A stretch of DNA of 64,000 nt from Pseudoalteromonas gelatinilytica (GTDB lineage Bacteria > Pseudomonadota > Gammaproteobacteria > Enterobacterales > Alteromonadaceae), in contig NZ_LRRU01000018.1 in NCBI RefSeq assembly GCF_001641615.1, positions 1 through 64,000 on the forward strand. Direction: 5' to 3'. Below, piece by piece: positions 1 to 9,889 of the stretch (its first letter is position 1; the number at the start of each line of letters is the position of its first letter). The notes under the pieces were generated by a model. It ran no database searches. It was not told the DNA's origin and was given only the letters and a program-made list of their open reading frames with translations. Position numbers and translations under genes: made by a program.

Positions 1-365
1 ACTTCAGTGCCGAATCTAGACCATAACAAACACATTCACGGCTAAAGCCATTCCTACGAGATGCGTATCTCAGTCGTCAGATATTAGATGTCAGTTGATC
101 TACCGGGTTGTTAGGTAACTGAGTCTCCCTCAGCAACAAACCCCGTAGGAGGCACTTCAGTGCCGAATTCAGACCTTAACAACTACATTCATAGCTAAAG
201 CCATTCCTACGAGATGCGTATCTCAGACGTCAGATATTAGATGTCAGTTGATCTACCGGGTTGTTAGGTAACTGAGTCACCCTCAGCAACAAACCCCGTA
301 GGAGGTACTTCAGTGCCGAATCTAGACCATAACAAACACATTCATGGCTAAAGCTATTCCTACAA
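1..365. repeat. Tandem array of a 153-bp composite REP unit
   Basis: The sequence repeats with a period of exactly 153 bp: the start ACTTCAGTGCCGAA occurs at 1, 154 and 307. There are two full copies and a partial third, and the array may continue beyond the left edge. Each unit holds a REP-like palindrome (GTAGGAGGCACTTCAGTGCC, 148-167), an inverted one ending in GGCTAAAGCCATTCCTAC, the hairpin GAGATGCGTATCTC, and a longer imperfect dyad between GGGTTGTTAGG and CAACAAACCCC. The GTAGGA...TCCTAC bracketing with palindromic cores resembles REP/BIME elements. No coding potential is seen. Confidence 0.9.
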
Positions 366-375
366 GTACACTTTA

Positions 376-417
376 CCTAGAGCCTAGAGCCTAGAGCCTA
401 GAGCCTAAAACCTAGAG
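376..417. repeat. Heptanucleotide tandem repeat (CCTAGAG), array R1
   Basis: Six consecutive 7-bp units: four CCTAGAG, one variant CCTAAAA, then CCTAGAG. It lies in the gene-free stretch downstream of the 3' end of the minus-strand gene ending at 587. It is one of four different heptad arrays in this window, all next to gene 3' ends. Confidence 0.9.
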
Positions 418-481
418 CAGAGGGAGACGCAGTACAAAACAACCCCACCGCGCGGCTGATCGCTGATAGCTCTGTGTTTAT

Positions 482-512
482 GTTGGGTTTCGCTTCGCTC
501 TACCCAACCTAC
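482..512 (-). repeat. REP-like palindrome
   Basis: On the minus strand this reads GTAGGTTGGGTAGAGCGAAG, then GCGAAACCCAAC: a stem of GTTGGGT pairing with ACCCAAC around a GCGAAGC core, preceded by GTAGG like the REP palindromes at the window start. It is 75 bp past the 3' end of the deacetylase gene. The rest of 418-586 shows only short direct repeats (GCTAACTC twice, 554-569) and no gene. Confidence 0.65.
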
Positions 513-586
513 GCAATATTTCCAAACTTTACTCTTGCAACTTTCCCCTTGCTAACTCGCTAACTCACCACTCCCGTTTATAACAC

Positions 587-1345
587 TCATTCCCCTTGTC
601 TTTGCTCTGCTTTGGCAAGCTGAATGTATTTTGTTTCGACTAGTTGTGACAGGGGAACAAGCTCGAAGCCTTGTTGTTGTAGTTTTGGGAGTGCTTGCTG
701 GAGAAATGCAACAGTTTCTGGGTAGGGGTGGGCGATGGCGATTGCGTAGTTGAAGTGCTCAGCTTTGGTTTTTAGTTCTTCAAGTTGATGTTGTAGCTGG
801 CTTTGGGTGATATTGTTATCAAGAAATACATGGCGAGATACATTAGCCACACCATAGAGGTTAGCAACGGTTTGTGCTTCACTTTGGCTCGTTGTACGGC
901 TGTCTAAGAAGTACAAACCACGTTTCTTTAAAACTTCCATCGTCCATTTCATTGGCTCTGTAAGCTGTGTTAGCTCAGATCCCATGTGGTTATTGACTCC
1001 TTTTACTTGTGGTAAAGAGGCTAACGCATGGCCAAGGGTTGTTTGTAACTCTGACTTAGTCATGGTATCCGTAAGTGCACCAGGACCTAGCGCCTTAGTT
1101 TTATCAAGCGCTTGCATTGGTACATGTAAAAGTAATTCTTTATGAGTTTTACTGGCACGTTCAGCAAATATTTGTGAATAGGGAGTATGGGGCAAGATAG
1201 AAAAAGTCACTTGCCCTGGTAAGTTTAATATTTCAAGATCGCGCTGATGATTGCCTATATCATCGATTACTATAGCTATTTGCTTTGCTTGGCAAAATAG
1301 CGGTAGGCAACATACTGCGAGTAATAAGCCTGTTTTTAGATTCAC
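587..1345 (-). CDS. yibQ: Divergent polysaccharide deacetylase, YibQ family
   Basis: Predicted periplasmic protein of 252 residues of the divergent polysaccharide deacetylase family (PF04748). A signal peptide covers about residues 1-20 (hydrophobic stretch ending CQA). The IAIVIDDIGNH strand follows at 23-33 with the paired aspartates typical of the fold, then LHVPMQA and NNHMGSELT further on. The biochemical activity of this family is not established; its members sit beside envC, suggesting a cell-wall role. It is the last gene of gpmM-envC-ctp-yibQ, 35 bp after ctp. The assignment to the family is firm; the substrate is unknown. Confidence 0.9.
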   Translation of the reverse strand: MNLKTGLLLAVCCLPLFCQAKQIAIVIDDIGNHQRDLEILNLPGQVTFSILPHTPYSQIFAERASKTHKELLLHVPMQALDKTKALGPGALTDTMTKSELQTTLGHALASLPQVKGVNNHMGSELTQLTEPMKWTMEVLKKRGLYFLDSRTTSQSEAQTVANLYGVANVSRHVFLDNNITQSQLQHQLEELKTKAEHFNYAIAIAHPYPETVAFLQQALPKLQQQGFELVPLSQLVETKYIQLAKAEQRQGE

Positions 1346-1380
1346 TTTTTGTAATTATTATATCCGTTGTGAGCATTTAC

Positions 1381-2649
1381 TTACTGCATAATAACGAGTT
1401 GCTTTGCTGTAAGTTGCTTTTTATCTTGTCTATCTAGAAGTGAGCTAAAAAGCGCCAATTCTTGGATGTTTTTTATTATAACGCCTTGGTCAATTTCTGA
1501 AAGCATTGTTTGATTAATACTCACATCGGGGGTGATCCCTTTCCCATCGATAGATTGACCCGAAGGTGTGTAATAACGTGCGGTAGTCAGTTTTAATGCA
1601 GTATTACCGTTACCTAATGGTATCAACGATTGCACTGAGCCTTTACCAAATGAGGTTTCGCCAATTAACACCGCCCGTTGATTATCTCTCAGTGCTGCTG
1701 CAAGTATTTCAGCCGCAGAGGCTGAGTTTTCGTTAATCAGAACAGCAATAGGCGCGCCACTTAGTATGTCGCCCTTGTGAGCTTGGTACTTCTGATTAGC
1801 TTCATTGAAGCGACCTTTGGTTGATACTATGGTGCCGTTATCTAAAAACAGATCGGCGACTTCAACGGCCCCTTGCAATGTACCGCCGGGGTTATCGCGT
1901 AAATCAATGATTAATCCTGAAAGAGGGAAGCTATTGGTGATTTGCATTTTCGCAATTTCGCGAGCAACATCATGCAATGTGTGATTGTTAAATGCGTTGA
2001 TACTGATAAGCGCAACGCCTGTATCTGCTAAATGGCCACGCACACTTTCTAGGTTAATTTGCTGGCGCTTAATAGAGAAGTTTAACTCGGTTTCTTTCTC
2101 TCTTTTAACAGCAACATCAACAGCGCTTTGGCCGCTTTGACGAATTAATTTGGCTACTTCTTCGATGCTTTTGTCCAAAATAGGCTGTTGATTGATCGCT
2201 ATGACTTCATCATTCACTTGAAGGCCTGCAAGCGCTGCCGGTGAATTATTTATAGTATTCACAATATATACACGACCCTCTTCTACTTTTACCTCTATAC
2301 CGAGCCCGGTGTATCTACCATTTGTACTACTGAAAATAGCATCGAGCTCCGTTTCATCCAGATACTTTGAGTATGGGTCAAGGCGTGAAAATAACGCTTC
2401 AACTTGTAAGTTGTCCGGTTGGGTTACAAATGAGTTTTGCAACTTAAGATCATCAACATAGTAGGTGTGAATATTAAACAGGATTTCGTTTAATTGCTGA
2501 TGCTGTAGTGACTTTAACGAGGGTTTTGCAATAGCTTGAAACGATTGCAGCATCAGCCATAGCAAGCCGACAAGTAATATAAAAGACAGCTGAGTGACAT
2601 ACTTAGCTGGGGATAAATGCGCTTTGTAAGAGTAAGTTGTGTTTAGCAT
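1381..2649 (-). CDS. S41-family carboxyl-terminal processing protease (CtpA/Prc-like)
   Basis: Periplasmic serine protease of 422 residues. An N-terminal hydrophobic segment (about 20-41) acts as signal or anchor. A PDZ domain (about 110-190, GLGIEVKVEEGRVYIV) precedes the S41 catalytic core. The Ser-Lys dyad is visible: Ser311 in ENSASAAE and Lys336 in SFGKGSVQ, 25 residues apart as in the family. It lies between envC and yibQ. Proteases of this family trim periplasmic proteins at the C terminus, and some regulate murein hydrolases. A role in controlling EnvC-dependent hydrolysis is an inference from position only. Confidence 0.92.
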   Translation of the reverse strand: MLNTTYSYKAHLSPAKYVTQLSFILLVGLLWLMLQSFQAIAKPSLKSLQHQQLNEILFNIHTYYVDDLKLQNSFVTQPDNLQVEALFSRLDPYSKYLDETELDAIFSSTNGRYTGLGIEVKVEEGRVYIVNTINNSPAALAGLQVNDEVIAINQQPILDKSIEEVAKLIRQSGQSAVDVAVKREKETELNFSIKRQQINLESVRGHLADTGVALISINAFNNHTLHDVAREIAKMQITNSFPLSGLIIDLRDNPGGTLQGAVEVADLFLDNGTIVSTKGRFNEANQKYQAHKGDILSGAPIAVLINENSASAAEILAAALRDNQRAVLIGETSFGKGSVQSLIPLGNGNTALKLTTARYYTPSGQSIDGKGITPDVSINQTMLSEIDQGVIIKNIQELALFSSLLDRQDKKQLTAKQLVIMQ

Positions 2650-2684
2650 CAGCTGCTCCTCATTGGGTGCAGCTATTTAATCAA

Positions 2685-3824
2685 TTAAATGCGTCTGCAC
2701 CATTTTACAGGATTTACTGCGCGTCCTTTGTGGCGTATTTCAAAGTATAGACCAGGATCGGGTTGTCCGCCGCTTTGACCGACTAAAGCTATCGTTTCGC
2801 CTTCTCTAACAAGGTCGCCAACATCGCGAAGCAGCGTTTGAGCGTGGCCATACAAGCTCATGAAGCCATCGCCATGATCAATAGCGATAACCCAACCAAA
2901 GCCATTGAGCCAGTCAGCGTAAACGACTTGGCCGTTCTGGACACTTTTAACATTACTGCCTTCTTTTGCACTGATCAGCACGCCTTTCCAATCTAGGTTG
3001 CCGTGTTTACGTTGCCCAAAACGATGGCGCAAATCACCTTTGGTTGGCCAGTCGAGTTTACCTTTACTACTTTGTAAGCCGAGTAACTCAACTTTTTCGT
3101 TTCGCTCTTGTTCAAGCTCTTCGATGGCGGTAATTAGGGTTTGCTCATTTTCTTTTAAGTAATCAATTGAGCTCTTTGTTTCTTTTAACGCTGACTGGAG
3201 TTTATTAAGGTTAGTTTTACGTTCTTGTTGTGCATTGACTAAAGCTTGCTGACGTCTATTTTGTTCGTCGTATAGGGCTAGTAGGCGTTGTTTGGTTTTC
3301 TCAAGTTCAGCTTGATTATCCGCAATTTCTTGCTGTAGTGCTTTGAGCTCTTCGATTTGTTCGATTCGCGCTTTATTGAGGTAATTGTAATAACTTAGTG
3401 TGCGCTCAATTTTGGCCGTGTCTTGCTGGCTAAGCAGCATCTTTGAGTAGTCGTGGCTACCCGCCATGTAGGCACTTTTTAGTTGTGCAGCTAATAAGGT
3501 CTGTCGCTGTGCTTGCTGCTCTTTAAGTTGTTCAGCTTTAGCTTGTTGTTCGCGTTGTTGTTGTTCGTTTTCTTTAACTGACTGTGCTGCCAAATTTAAT
3601 GCTTTGGCATTTTTAGCGATGTCGAGTTCATGAGCGCGAAGATCTTTGCGCATCTGGGCAATAGACTTGCGTTGACCTTTAAGTTCAGCCTCTGTTTTTT
3701 GTAAAGCTGATTGAATATCAGATAAGTCTTTTTTGGTTTGATCTTCATTAGCAACAACTGATGTTGCTGCTAATGAAGTCAGTATTAAACCAGTTTTAAT
3801 GAAGTGGTTAATACGTTTGATCAT
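2685..3824 (-). CDS. envC: Murein hydrolase activator EnvC
   Basis: Periplasmic activator of the septal amidases AmiA/AmiB in cell separation. The 379 residues comprise a signal peptide (1-25, ending VVA), a long coiled coil (about 28-250, rich in Q, E and K) that in EnvC binds FtsEX, and a C-terminal LytM/M23 domain (about 265-379). The LytM domain is degenerate as expected for EnvC: the usual HxxxD is HRFGQRKHGNLD and the usual HxH is LYFEIRH, so zinc ligands are missing and it should not cut peptidoglycan itself. It starts 3 bp beyond the gpmM stop, so the two genes are probably cotranscribed. Confidence 0.95.
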   Translation of the reverse strand: MIKRINHFIKTGLILTSLAATSVVANEDQTKKDLSDIQSALQKTEAELKGQRKSIAQMRKDLRAHELDIAKNAKALNLAAQSVKENEQQQREQQAKAEQLKEQQAQRQTLLAAQLKSAYMAGSHDYSKMLLSQQDTAKIERTLSYYNYLNKARIEQIEELKALQQEIADNQAELEKTKQRLLALYDEQNRRQQALVNAQQERKTNLNKLQSALKETKSSIDYLKENEQTLITAIEELEQERNEKVELLGLQSSKGKLDWPTKGDLRHRFGQRKHGNLDWKGVLISAKEGSNVKSVQNGQVVYADWLNGFGWVIAIDHGDGFMSLYGHAQTLLRDVGDLVREGETIALVGQSGGQPDPGLYFEIRHKGRAVNPVKWCRRI

Positions 3825-3827
3825 AGC

Positions 3828-5372
3828 TTATTTCAGCGTCATGATTGGTTTGCCAGTCATTTCACTTGGCTGCTCTAAGCCGAGTAGGTGAAGCATGGTT
3901 GGTGCTACATCACTTAACGTTTTACCATCATGCGGTGTCGCATCGCGGCCAACATAAATAAATGGCACTGGCTCACTTGTGTGTGCTGTATGTGCTTGCC
4001 CTGTAGCCGGGTTAGCCATTTGTTCGGCATTACCATGATCGGCTGTGATCAGCGCTTCACCGCCATGTTCCTCAAGTGCAGCAATCACTCGACCAATACA
4101 GTGGTCAACTGCCTCACATGCTTTCACTGCAGCTTCGAATACACCTGAGTGACCTACCATGTCTCCGTTAGGGTAGTTACAGATGATGGCATCGTATTTA
4201 CCGCTAGCGATTGCTTCAACAAGTTTATCGGTTAGCATTTCTGAGTTCATTTCTGGTTGCAGATCATATGTTGCAACTTGAGGTGAAGGGATAAGTTCGC
4301 GCGTTTCACCAACAAATTCATCTTCACGTCCACCACTAAAGAAAAAGGTCACGTGTGCGTATTTTTCTGTTTCAGAAATACGTAGCTGTGTTTTACCTTG
4401 TTTCTCTAACCATTCGCCTAATACATTTGTTAGAGGTTCTGGTGCAAACGCAATCGGTGCTTTGATGTCTGCTGCATACTCAGTCATCATTACAAATGCG
4501 CTTAACTGTGGTGATTTTTTCTTATCAAAACCACTGAAGTCAGCATCAACAAAGGCACGAGTCATTTCACGTGCTCGGTCTGCTCTAAAGTTAGCAAAGA
4601 TAACAGTGTCGCCGTCATTGATCTCGGCTGCTGTTTGGCCTTCTGGTATTACTGTTGTTGCAGCAACAAATTCATCATTCTCGTCACGTGCATAAGCAGC
4701 TTCTAGTGCGGTTACACCATCTGTGTAGCTATATTCAGCAATGCCACTTACCATAACGTCATAAGCAAGCTCGACACGATTCCAACGATTATCGCGGTCC
4801 ATTGCATAATAACGACCAACAAGCGTTGCTAAACGGCCACAGCCAAGTTCAGCAAATACAGCTTCGATACGCTCAATTGAGGCTTTTGCACTGCGTGGTG
4901 GCGTGTCTCGACCGTCTAAGAAACCATGGAAGTAAACTTCTTTTGCACCGCGCTTAGCAGCTAGTTCGATCGTCGCAACAATGTGGTCTTCGTGACTATG
5001 AACGCCACCTGGGCTTAAAAGGCCCATGATATGCACGGCTTTGCCTGCATTTACTGCTTTGTCGATATTATCAACAAGTGCTGGGTTGCTATCGAACTCA
5101 CCATCATCAATGGCTTTAGTGATACGCGTGAAATCTTGATAAACGATACGGCCAGCACCTAAATTTACGTGGCCTACTTCAGAGTTACCCATTTGTCCTG
5201 CAGGTAAACCAACATCAAGTCCCGAACCTGAAATTAATGTATGTGGACGCGTTGCCCAAAGGTTGTCGAGTACTGGGGTATTAGCAGCAAGTATGGCGTT
5301 ACTTTCTGTGTCTTCACGGTATCCCCAACCGTCTAAGATCATTAATACCAATGGTTTTTTATGCTCTGTCAT
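3828..5372 (-). CDS. gpmI: 2,3-bisphosphoglycerate-independent phosphoglycerate mutase
   Basis: Glycolytic and gluconeogenic enzyme interconverting 3- and 2-phosphoglycerate, Mn-dependent, alkaline-phosphatase fold. The 514 residues match the family length. Asp14 in [10 protein letters not shown] is the N-terminal metal ligand and Ser64 in GNSEVGH is the phosphoserine nucleophile; the [11 protein letters not shown] metal motif lies near the C terminus. I chose the ATG at 5372 because AGGAG sits 6 bases upstream and homologues start near MTEHKK; the frame stays open upstream to 5411. First gene of the gpmM-envC-ctp-yibQ cluster, divergent from yibN. Confidence 0.96.
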   Translation of the reverse strand: MTEHKKPLVLMILDGWGYREDTESNAILAANTPVLDNLWATRPHTLISGSGLDVGLPAGQMGNSEVGHVNLGAGRIVYQDFTRITKAIDDGEFDSNPALVDNIDKAVNAGKAVHIMGLLSPGGVHSHEDHIVATIELAAKRGAKEVYFHGFLDGRDTPPRSAKASIERIEAVFAELGCGRLATLVGRYYAMDRDNRWNRVELAYDVMVSGIAEYSYTDGVTALEAAYARDENDEFVAATTVIPEGQTAAEINDGDTVIFANFRADRAREMTRAFVDADFSGFDKKKSPQLSAFVMMTEYAADIKAPIAFAPEPLTNVLGEWLEKQGKTQLRISETEKYAHVTFFFSGGREDEFVGETRELIPSPQVATYDLQPEMNSEMLTDKLVEAIASGKYDAIICNYPNGDMVGHSGVFEAAVKACEAVDHCIGRVIAALEEHGGEALITADHGNAEQMANPATGQAHTAHTSEPVPFIYVGRDATPHDGKTLSDVAPTMLHLLGLEQPSEMTGKPIMTLK

Positions 5373-5563
5373 TATAGCTCCTGAAGATTGGCACTTATAT
5401 ATCACTAGCATACCGTGTTTTATGGTTTTGATCAGCTATCAATATGTCATATTAAAATATTTCACGCCCTAGCATTTTCAATTCAAGCACGTATACTTGC
5501 GTGGCAAATTTTAATTAACCCATGGCTATGCGCTGTGGTACCTAATTTCTTAGTGGAAAACGC

Positions 5564-5995
5564 ATGGATCAATATATTGAATTTATCTCAAATCATCCGG
5601 TTCTGAGTATTATCTGGCTAGCATTAGTTGCAATGCTGATCAGCAGTTGGTTTAAAAGTAAATTTTCGGCTATTCGTCAAATCAACCCACAGCAACTTAC
5701 CTTGCTAATTAATCGTGAAGATGGTCAAGTGGTTGATATGCGTGCACAAAAAGAGTTTAACTCTGGCCGTATTGCTGGTGCAACTCACTTAAATCCAGAA
5801 AAAGCAAAACAATCTGATTTTTCAAGCCTTGAAAAGTTTAAGAGTAAACCCATTATACTAGTATGTACCACGGGCATGACTGCCTCAGGTATCGCAACTG
5901 CAATGCATAAAGCAGGTTTTGAGCGTGTTTATGTATTAGCGGGCGGCATGGGTGCTTGGCAATCAGCTAGCTTACCTACAACAACCGGTCGTTAA
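5564..5995 (+). CDS. yibN: Membrane-anchored rhodanese-like protein YibN
   Basis: Single rhodanese domain of 143 residues with an N-terminal membrane helix (about 14-29, SIIWLALVAMLISSWF). The active-site loop is CTTGMTASG with the persulfide-forming Cys101, so sulfurtransferase activity is possible. It is first in the conserved run yibN-grxC-secB-gpsA, 34 bp before grxC, facing gpmM across a 190-bp divergent promoter region. Function is poorly defined even in E. coli; thiol chemistry is suggested by the neighbouring glutaredoxin. Confidence 0.9.
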   Translation: MDQYIEFISNHPVLSIIWLALVAMLISSWFKSKFSAIRQINPQQLTLLINREDGQVVDMRAQKEFNSGRIAGATHLNPEKAKQSDFSSLEKFKSKPIILVCTTGMTASGIATAMHKAGFERVYVLAGGMGAWQSASLPTTTGR

Positions 5996-6029
5996 TCAAC
6001 ACTGCTAACAGCCCGATAGAGGAATTATT

Positions 6030-6287
6030 ATGAGTAATGTTGTTCTTTACACAAAAGCATATTGTCCATACTGCCAACGCGCTTTGGCTTTATTAGACAG
6101 CAAAGGTGTAGACTACACGAATATCGATATTGGTGTTCACCCTGAGCGTCGTGATGAAATGATCGACAAAGCAAATGGTGGTTACACAGTTCCGCAAATT
6201 TTCATTAATGATGAACATATCGGCGGTTGTGACGACATGATGGCAATTGAAGCGCAAGGCCTTTTAGACGCAAAGCTTAACGCTTAA
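6030..6287 (+). CDS. grxC: Glutaredoxin 3
   Basis: Cytoplasmic dithiol glutaredoxin, 85 residues, reducing protein disulfides and glutathione mixed disulfides with glutathione. The redox motif is C12-P-Y-C15; the cis-Pro TVPQIFI and GGCDD glutathione-binding segment are present. AGAGGAATTATT precedes the ATG. Followed 40 bp later by secB, the same order as in E. coli. Confidence 0.96.
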   Translation: MSNVVLYTKAYCPYCQRALALLDSKGVDYTNIDIGVHPERRDEMIDKANGGYTVPQIFINDEHIGGCDDMMAIEAQGLLDAKLNA

Positions 6288-6327
6288 TAAATTAAATTAT
6301 AAAAACGAATACAAGTTAGGAATTACA

Positions 6328-6816
6328 ATGAACGAAGAAATCCAAAACGCAGCAGCAGAACAACAAGCAGGCGCTCAATTCTCAATCCAACGCATTTACA
6401 CTAAAGATGTTTCTTTTGAGACGCCTAATTCACCTGCTATTTTCCAAAAAGAGTGGACACCAGAAGTTAAACTTGACTTAGATACTCGTTCTAACAAATT
6501 AGAAGAAGGTGTTTTTGAAGTTGTTCTTGCGTTAACCGTAACGGCTTCAATCGGTGAAGAAACTGCATTCCTTTGTGAAATCCAACAAGCAGGTATCTTC
6601 ACTATCGGTGAAGTAGAAGAAATTCAACTTGCGCACATGTTAGGTGCTTTCTGCCCGAACGTACTTTTCCCTTACGCTCGTGAAGCTGTATCAAACCTAG
6701 TTAACCGTGGTACTTTCCCACAATTAAACTTAGCGCCAGTTAACTTTGACGCACTATTTGCTCAATACATGCAACAACGTGCTGCTCAAGACCAACAGGC
6801 AACTGCAGACGCATAA
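6328..6816 (+). CDS. secB: Protein-export chaperone SecB
   Basis: Cytosolic tetrameric chaperone that keeps preproteins unfolded and hands them to SecA. The 162 residues match the family, with [19 protein letters not shown] at the N terminus and the [10 protein letters not shown] and [17 protein letters not shown] segments that shape the substrate groove. The C-terminal tail ([14 protein letters not shown]) is longer and more polar than in E. coli. Only 3 bp separate its stop from the gpsA start, implying translational coupling. Confidence 0.97.
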   Translation: MNEEIQNAAAEQQAGAQFSIQRIYTKDVSFETPNSPAIFQKEWTPEVKLDLDTRSNKLEEGVFEVVLALTVTASIGEETAFLCEIQQAGIFTIGEVEEIQLAHMLGAFCPNVLFPYAREAVSNLVNRGTFPQLNLAPVNFDALFAQYMQQRAAQDQQATADA

Positions 6817-6819
6817 GCT

Positions 6820-7827
6820 ATGAGTACAGCACAATCAGCTGTTACAGTATTAGGGGCGGGGTCTTATGGCACCGCCCTTGCTATTTGCTTTGCCAGAAAT
6901 GGCCACCCAGTTACTTTGTGGGGCCGCAATAGCGATGACGTTGCCACGCTTGCAGCTGAGCGAAAGAATCAACGTTATGTTCCTGATGTTAGCTTTCCTG
7001 ATACGCTTCAACTAGAAGCTGATTTAGAAACGGCAGTTAAAGCAAGCAAGATCATTCTTGTTGTTGTGCCAAGTCATGCTTTTGCTGGCACACTTGAAAA
7101 AATTAAACCTTGGTTGTTAGAAGGCGCCGAAGTTGCGTGGGCGACAAAGGGTTTAGAACCTAATACTGGCCGTTTACTGCAAGAAGTAGCAGTGCAAGAG
7201 TTAGGGGATGATATTCCACTGGCTGTGCTTTCTGGGCCTACTTTTGCCAAAGAAATGGCAATGGGTTTACCAACCGCTATTTCAGTATCGTCGACCTCGA
7301 AAGATTTCGCTAAGCAGCTGGCTGATCTTTTACACTGTGGTCGTTCATTTAGGGTGTATAACAATGATGATTTCATTGGTATACAGCTTGGTGGTGCAGT
7401 TAAAAATGTTATTGCGATTGGCGCAGGCATGTCTGACGGTTTTGGCTTTGGCGCTAACGCTCGTACAGCGTTGATCACACGCGGTTTAGCTGAGCTGTGT
7501 CGTTTAGGTTGTGCATTGGGTGCTCGTTCAGATACCTTCATGGGTATGGCTGGCCTCGGTGACTTGATCTTAACCTGTACAGATAACCAATCTCGTAACC
7601 GTCGTTTTGGCCTTGCTCTTGGTAAAGGTGAAGGCGTAGAAGCCGCGATTGAATCTATTGGTCAGGTTGTCGAAGGCTATAGAAATACTAAAGAAGTGTA
7701 TTTACTTGCTGAGCGTACTGGTATTGAAATGCCAATAACGGAGCAAATTTACAAAGTGCTTTATGAAAATAAAGATGTAAAAGAAGCTGCGATGGCACTA
7801 CTTGGCCGTGAGCAAAAATCTGAATAA
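6820..7827 (+). CDS. gpsA: Glycerol-3-phosphate dehydrogenase [NAD(P)+]
   Basis: Reduces dihydroxyacetone phosphate to sn-glycerol 3-phosphate, the backbone for phospholipid synthesis, in the cytoplasm. The 335-residue protein has the dinucleotide-binding [12 protein letters not shown] (about 10-21), the SGPTFAKE segment, the catalytic lysine in [13 protein letters not shown], and GLGDLILTC. Last gene of yibN-grxC-secB-gpsA; it ends at a bidirectional terminator shared with the convergent GGDEF/EAL gene. Confidence 0.97.
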   Translation: MSTAQSAVTVLGAGSYGTALAICFARNGHPVTLWGRNSDDVATLAAERKNQRYVPDVSFPDTLQLEADLETAVKASKIILVVVPSHAFAGTLEKIKPWLLEGAEVAWATKGLEPNTGRLLQEVAVQELGDDIPLAVLSGPTFAKEMAMGLPTAISVSSTSKDFAKQLADLLHCGRSFRVYNNDDFIGIQLGGAVKNVIAIGAGMSDGFGFGANARTALITRGLAELCRLGCALGARSDTFMGMAGLGDLILTCTDNQSRNRRFGLALGKGEGVEAAIESIGQVVEGYRNTKEVYLLAERTGIEMPITEQIYKVLYENKDVKEAAMALLGREQKSE

Positions 7828-7848
7828 TTTAGATTGTGCACTGTTAAA

Positions 7849-7882
7849 TAAAAAACGCGATTTATTAATCGCGTTTTTTATT
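7849..7882. terminator. Bidirectional terminator between gpsA and the GGDEF/EAL gene
   Basis: Stem AAAAACGCGA pairing with TCGCGTTTTT around a TTTATTAA loop, A-rich before and T-rich after, so it can work on both strands for the convergent genes. Confidence 0.88.
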
Positions 7883-7901
7883 TAATGTACAGTTGCAACC
7901 A

Positions 7902-9785
7902 CTAGCTAGACTGCTGCTTTTCTAGCGTATCATTAATAAATTCGCTGACTTGCTCAGCTTTTAGTGGTTTACAGTAATAATAACCTTGTTGAAAATGACA
8001 GCCCATAATATGCAGCATGTAGGCTTGCTCTTCAGTTTCTACTCCTTCAGCTACCACATTAATATCCAAATATTTAGCTAGCCGCACTATGGTGGCGGTG
8101 ATGTTGCGATCTTGCTCATTCTTATCGATATCTTTTACGAAGGACTTGTCAATTTTTAGCGTATCGATCGGAAAACGCTTTAAGTAACTGAGTGATGAAT
8201 GACCCGTACCAAAGTCATCCAGCGCGATGTGCACACCAATTGATTTAATGCGCTTCATTTGCTGCTCTGCAAATTCAGGGTTATCCATCATGGCGCTTTC
8301 TGTGATCTCAAGTTCTAAGCAATGTGCCGGCACGTCAAATTTTGCTAAGTTGTCGATGAGTGTTTCAATAAGACTACTTTGCTGAAAGTGTAAGGCTGAA
8401 ATATTAATTGCGACATTACCAAACGAAATACTTTGTTTGCGCCACTGTGCCAATTGATTAAGCAGCTGCTCCATTAGTAACTGGGTCAGCGGAATAATGG
8501 CACCATTTTGTTCGGCTAGCGGAATGAACTCATCGGGGTTAATCACACTGCCATCTTCTTGAGGCCAGCGAACTAGAGCTTCAAAGCCGTATAGCTGATT
8601 ATGCTGGGCATCAAACTTAGGCTGAAAATAAAGCTCAAACTCATTGTTGGTAATAGCTCTGAATAAAGCGCTTTCTTTGGTTAACTCGGTTGGGTCGAGG
8701 GTATGACGGTCTTTATCAAAAAATTGATATGTATTACGACCCATTTTTTTTGCATGATTCAAAGCACTATTTGCACTGCGCATTAAGTTTTCGCAGTTGT
8801 AGGCGTTGTCTGGGTAGATAGCAAGACCACAGCAAGCTGATAGCGAGGTCTCAAAACCATCTAACATAAAAGGGGTTTTAAACTGCTGAAGCACGATGTC
8901 AGCGGTTTTTTTGGCGAAGAACACCGTTTTGCCAGAATAAAGATAGGGCGGAACGAGTACCGCAAATTCATCTGCACCGAGTCTTGCAATGGTAAAGCCT
9001 GAATTTAGTGAGTCAGTTAAACGACAGGCCACTTCTTTTAGTAGTACATCACCAATTGTGTGACCGAGCGAATCGTTAATCTTTTTGAAATTGTCTATGT
9101 CGATAAAGATGATCAACAGGCTAGGGTAAGTGTCGTTACAGGCTTTAATTGCTTTTTCAAGTGACTCTATAAAAATAGCGCGGTTTGATAATCCCGTGAC
9201 ACTGTCTTTGGTGGTGAGCTTGAGCATAGTTCGCTCATTATTCTTACGTGCAGTGACATCAGAAAACATGCCAACGTAACGTACAGAGCTTTTTGCAAAG
9301 CGTGGTGTGGTTACTTTTGTTATACATAAATCAATGGCGTAAGGTTGCCCATCTTTGCGTAAATTCCAAATTTCGCCAGACCAATAACCGTCGTTACTTA
9401 GCTCTTGTTGAATGATTTCTTCAAGTTGTTTATCGCGACCAGCTTGCGTTAATGCTTTGAATTTTTTGCCAAGTACGTCGGCTTTTTTATACCCCGATAT
9501 TTCACTAAATGCGTTATTGATTTCGATAATCCGAAACTGTTCATTGGTGACCCAAATACCATCTTTAGATTGAGAAAGTAGGGCATCCATCAGCGTCATC
9601 TTTTGGTTTCTTTGATAATAGATAACCGCACCAATGAGGATGACAATTGCTAAAAGGAGCAGCAGTAACAGGGGCGTTGTATTGGGGGCTTGCGAGGTAG
9701 AGGAATTCTGCACAGCAGCAGAAGCAGCACTAGAAAAGTACTGCATCAGCAAAATAATACTGTATACTCGGGCGAAAAAGCGCAT
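7902..9785 (-). CDS. PAS-GGDEF-EAL membrane protein, probable c-di-GMP phosphodiesterase
   Basis: Protein of 627 residues: a signal-like hydrophobic start, a strong membrane helix (about 38-58), a PAS domain (about 65-180), a GGDEF domain (about 190-345) and an EAL domain (about 370-615). The GGDEF signature is changed to Gly270-Ala271-Asp-Glu-Phe (GADEF), so cyclase activity is doubtful. The EAL domain looks intact: EALVRW, NISALHF, ELEITES, DDFGTG, LKIDKSF and VAEGVET carry the metal and catalytic residues. I infer net c-di-GMP hydrolysis, possibly GTP-tuned. Single-gene unit with its own promoter region (9786-9889). Confidence 0.9.
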   Translation of the reverse strand: MRFFARVYSIILLMQYFSSAASAAVQNSSTSQAPNTTPLLLLLLLAIVILIGAVIYYQRNQKMTLMDALLSQSKDGIWVTNEQFRIIEINNAFSEISGYKKADVLGKKFKALTQAGRDKQLEEIIQQELSNDGYWSGEIWNLRKDGQPYAIDLCITKVTTPRFAKSSVRYVGMFSDVTARKNNERTMLKLTTKDSVTGLSNRAIFIESLEKAIKACNDTYPSLLIIFIDIDNFKKINDSLGHTIGDVLLKEVACRLTDSLNSGFTIARLGADEFAVLVPPYLYSGKTVFFAKKTADIVLQQFKTPFMLDGFETSLSACCGLAIYPDNAYNCENLMRSANSALNHAKKMGRNTYQFFDKDRHTLDPTELTKESALFRAITNNEFELYFQPKFDAQHNQLYGFEALVRWPQEDGSVINPDEFIPLAEQNGAIIPLTQLLMEQLLNQLAQWRKQSISFGNVAINISALHFQQSSLIETLIDNLAKFDVPAHCLELEITESAMMDNPEFAEQQMKRIKSIGVHIALDDFGTGHSSLSYLKRFPIDTLKIDKSFVKDIDKNEQDRNITATIVRLAKYLDINVVAEGVETEEQAYMLHIMGCHFQQGYYYCKPLKAEQVSEFINDTLEKQQSS

Positions 9786-9889
9786 TAAAATCCATCTTTA
9801 GGAACAAACTCACCTATTTAGGTTAGTCCATAAAAAATGGTCGTGCTAAACAATTAGTAAATATTTATTACAAGCGCTTTTTCAATGAG

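Noticed and set aside
5415..5606. Plus-strand frame before yibN
   Set aside because: Overlaps the yibN start in another frame and has no SD or family features.
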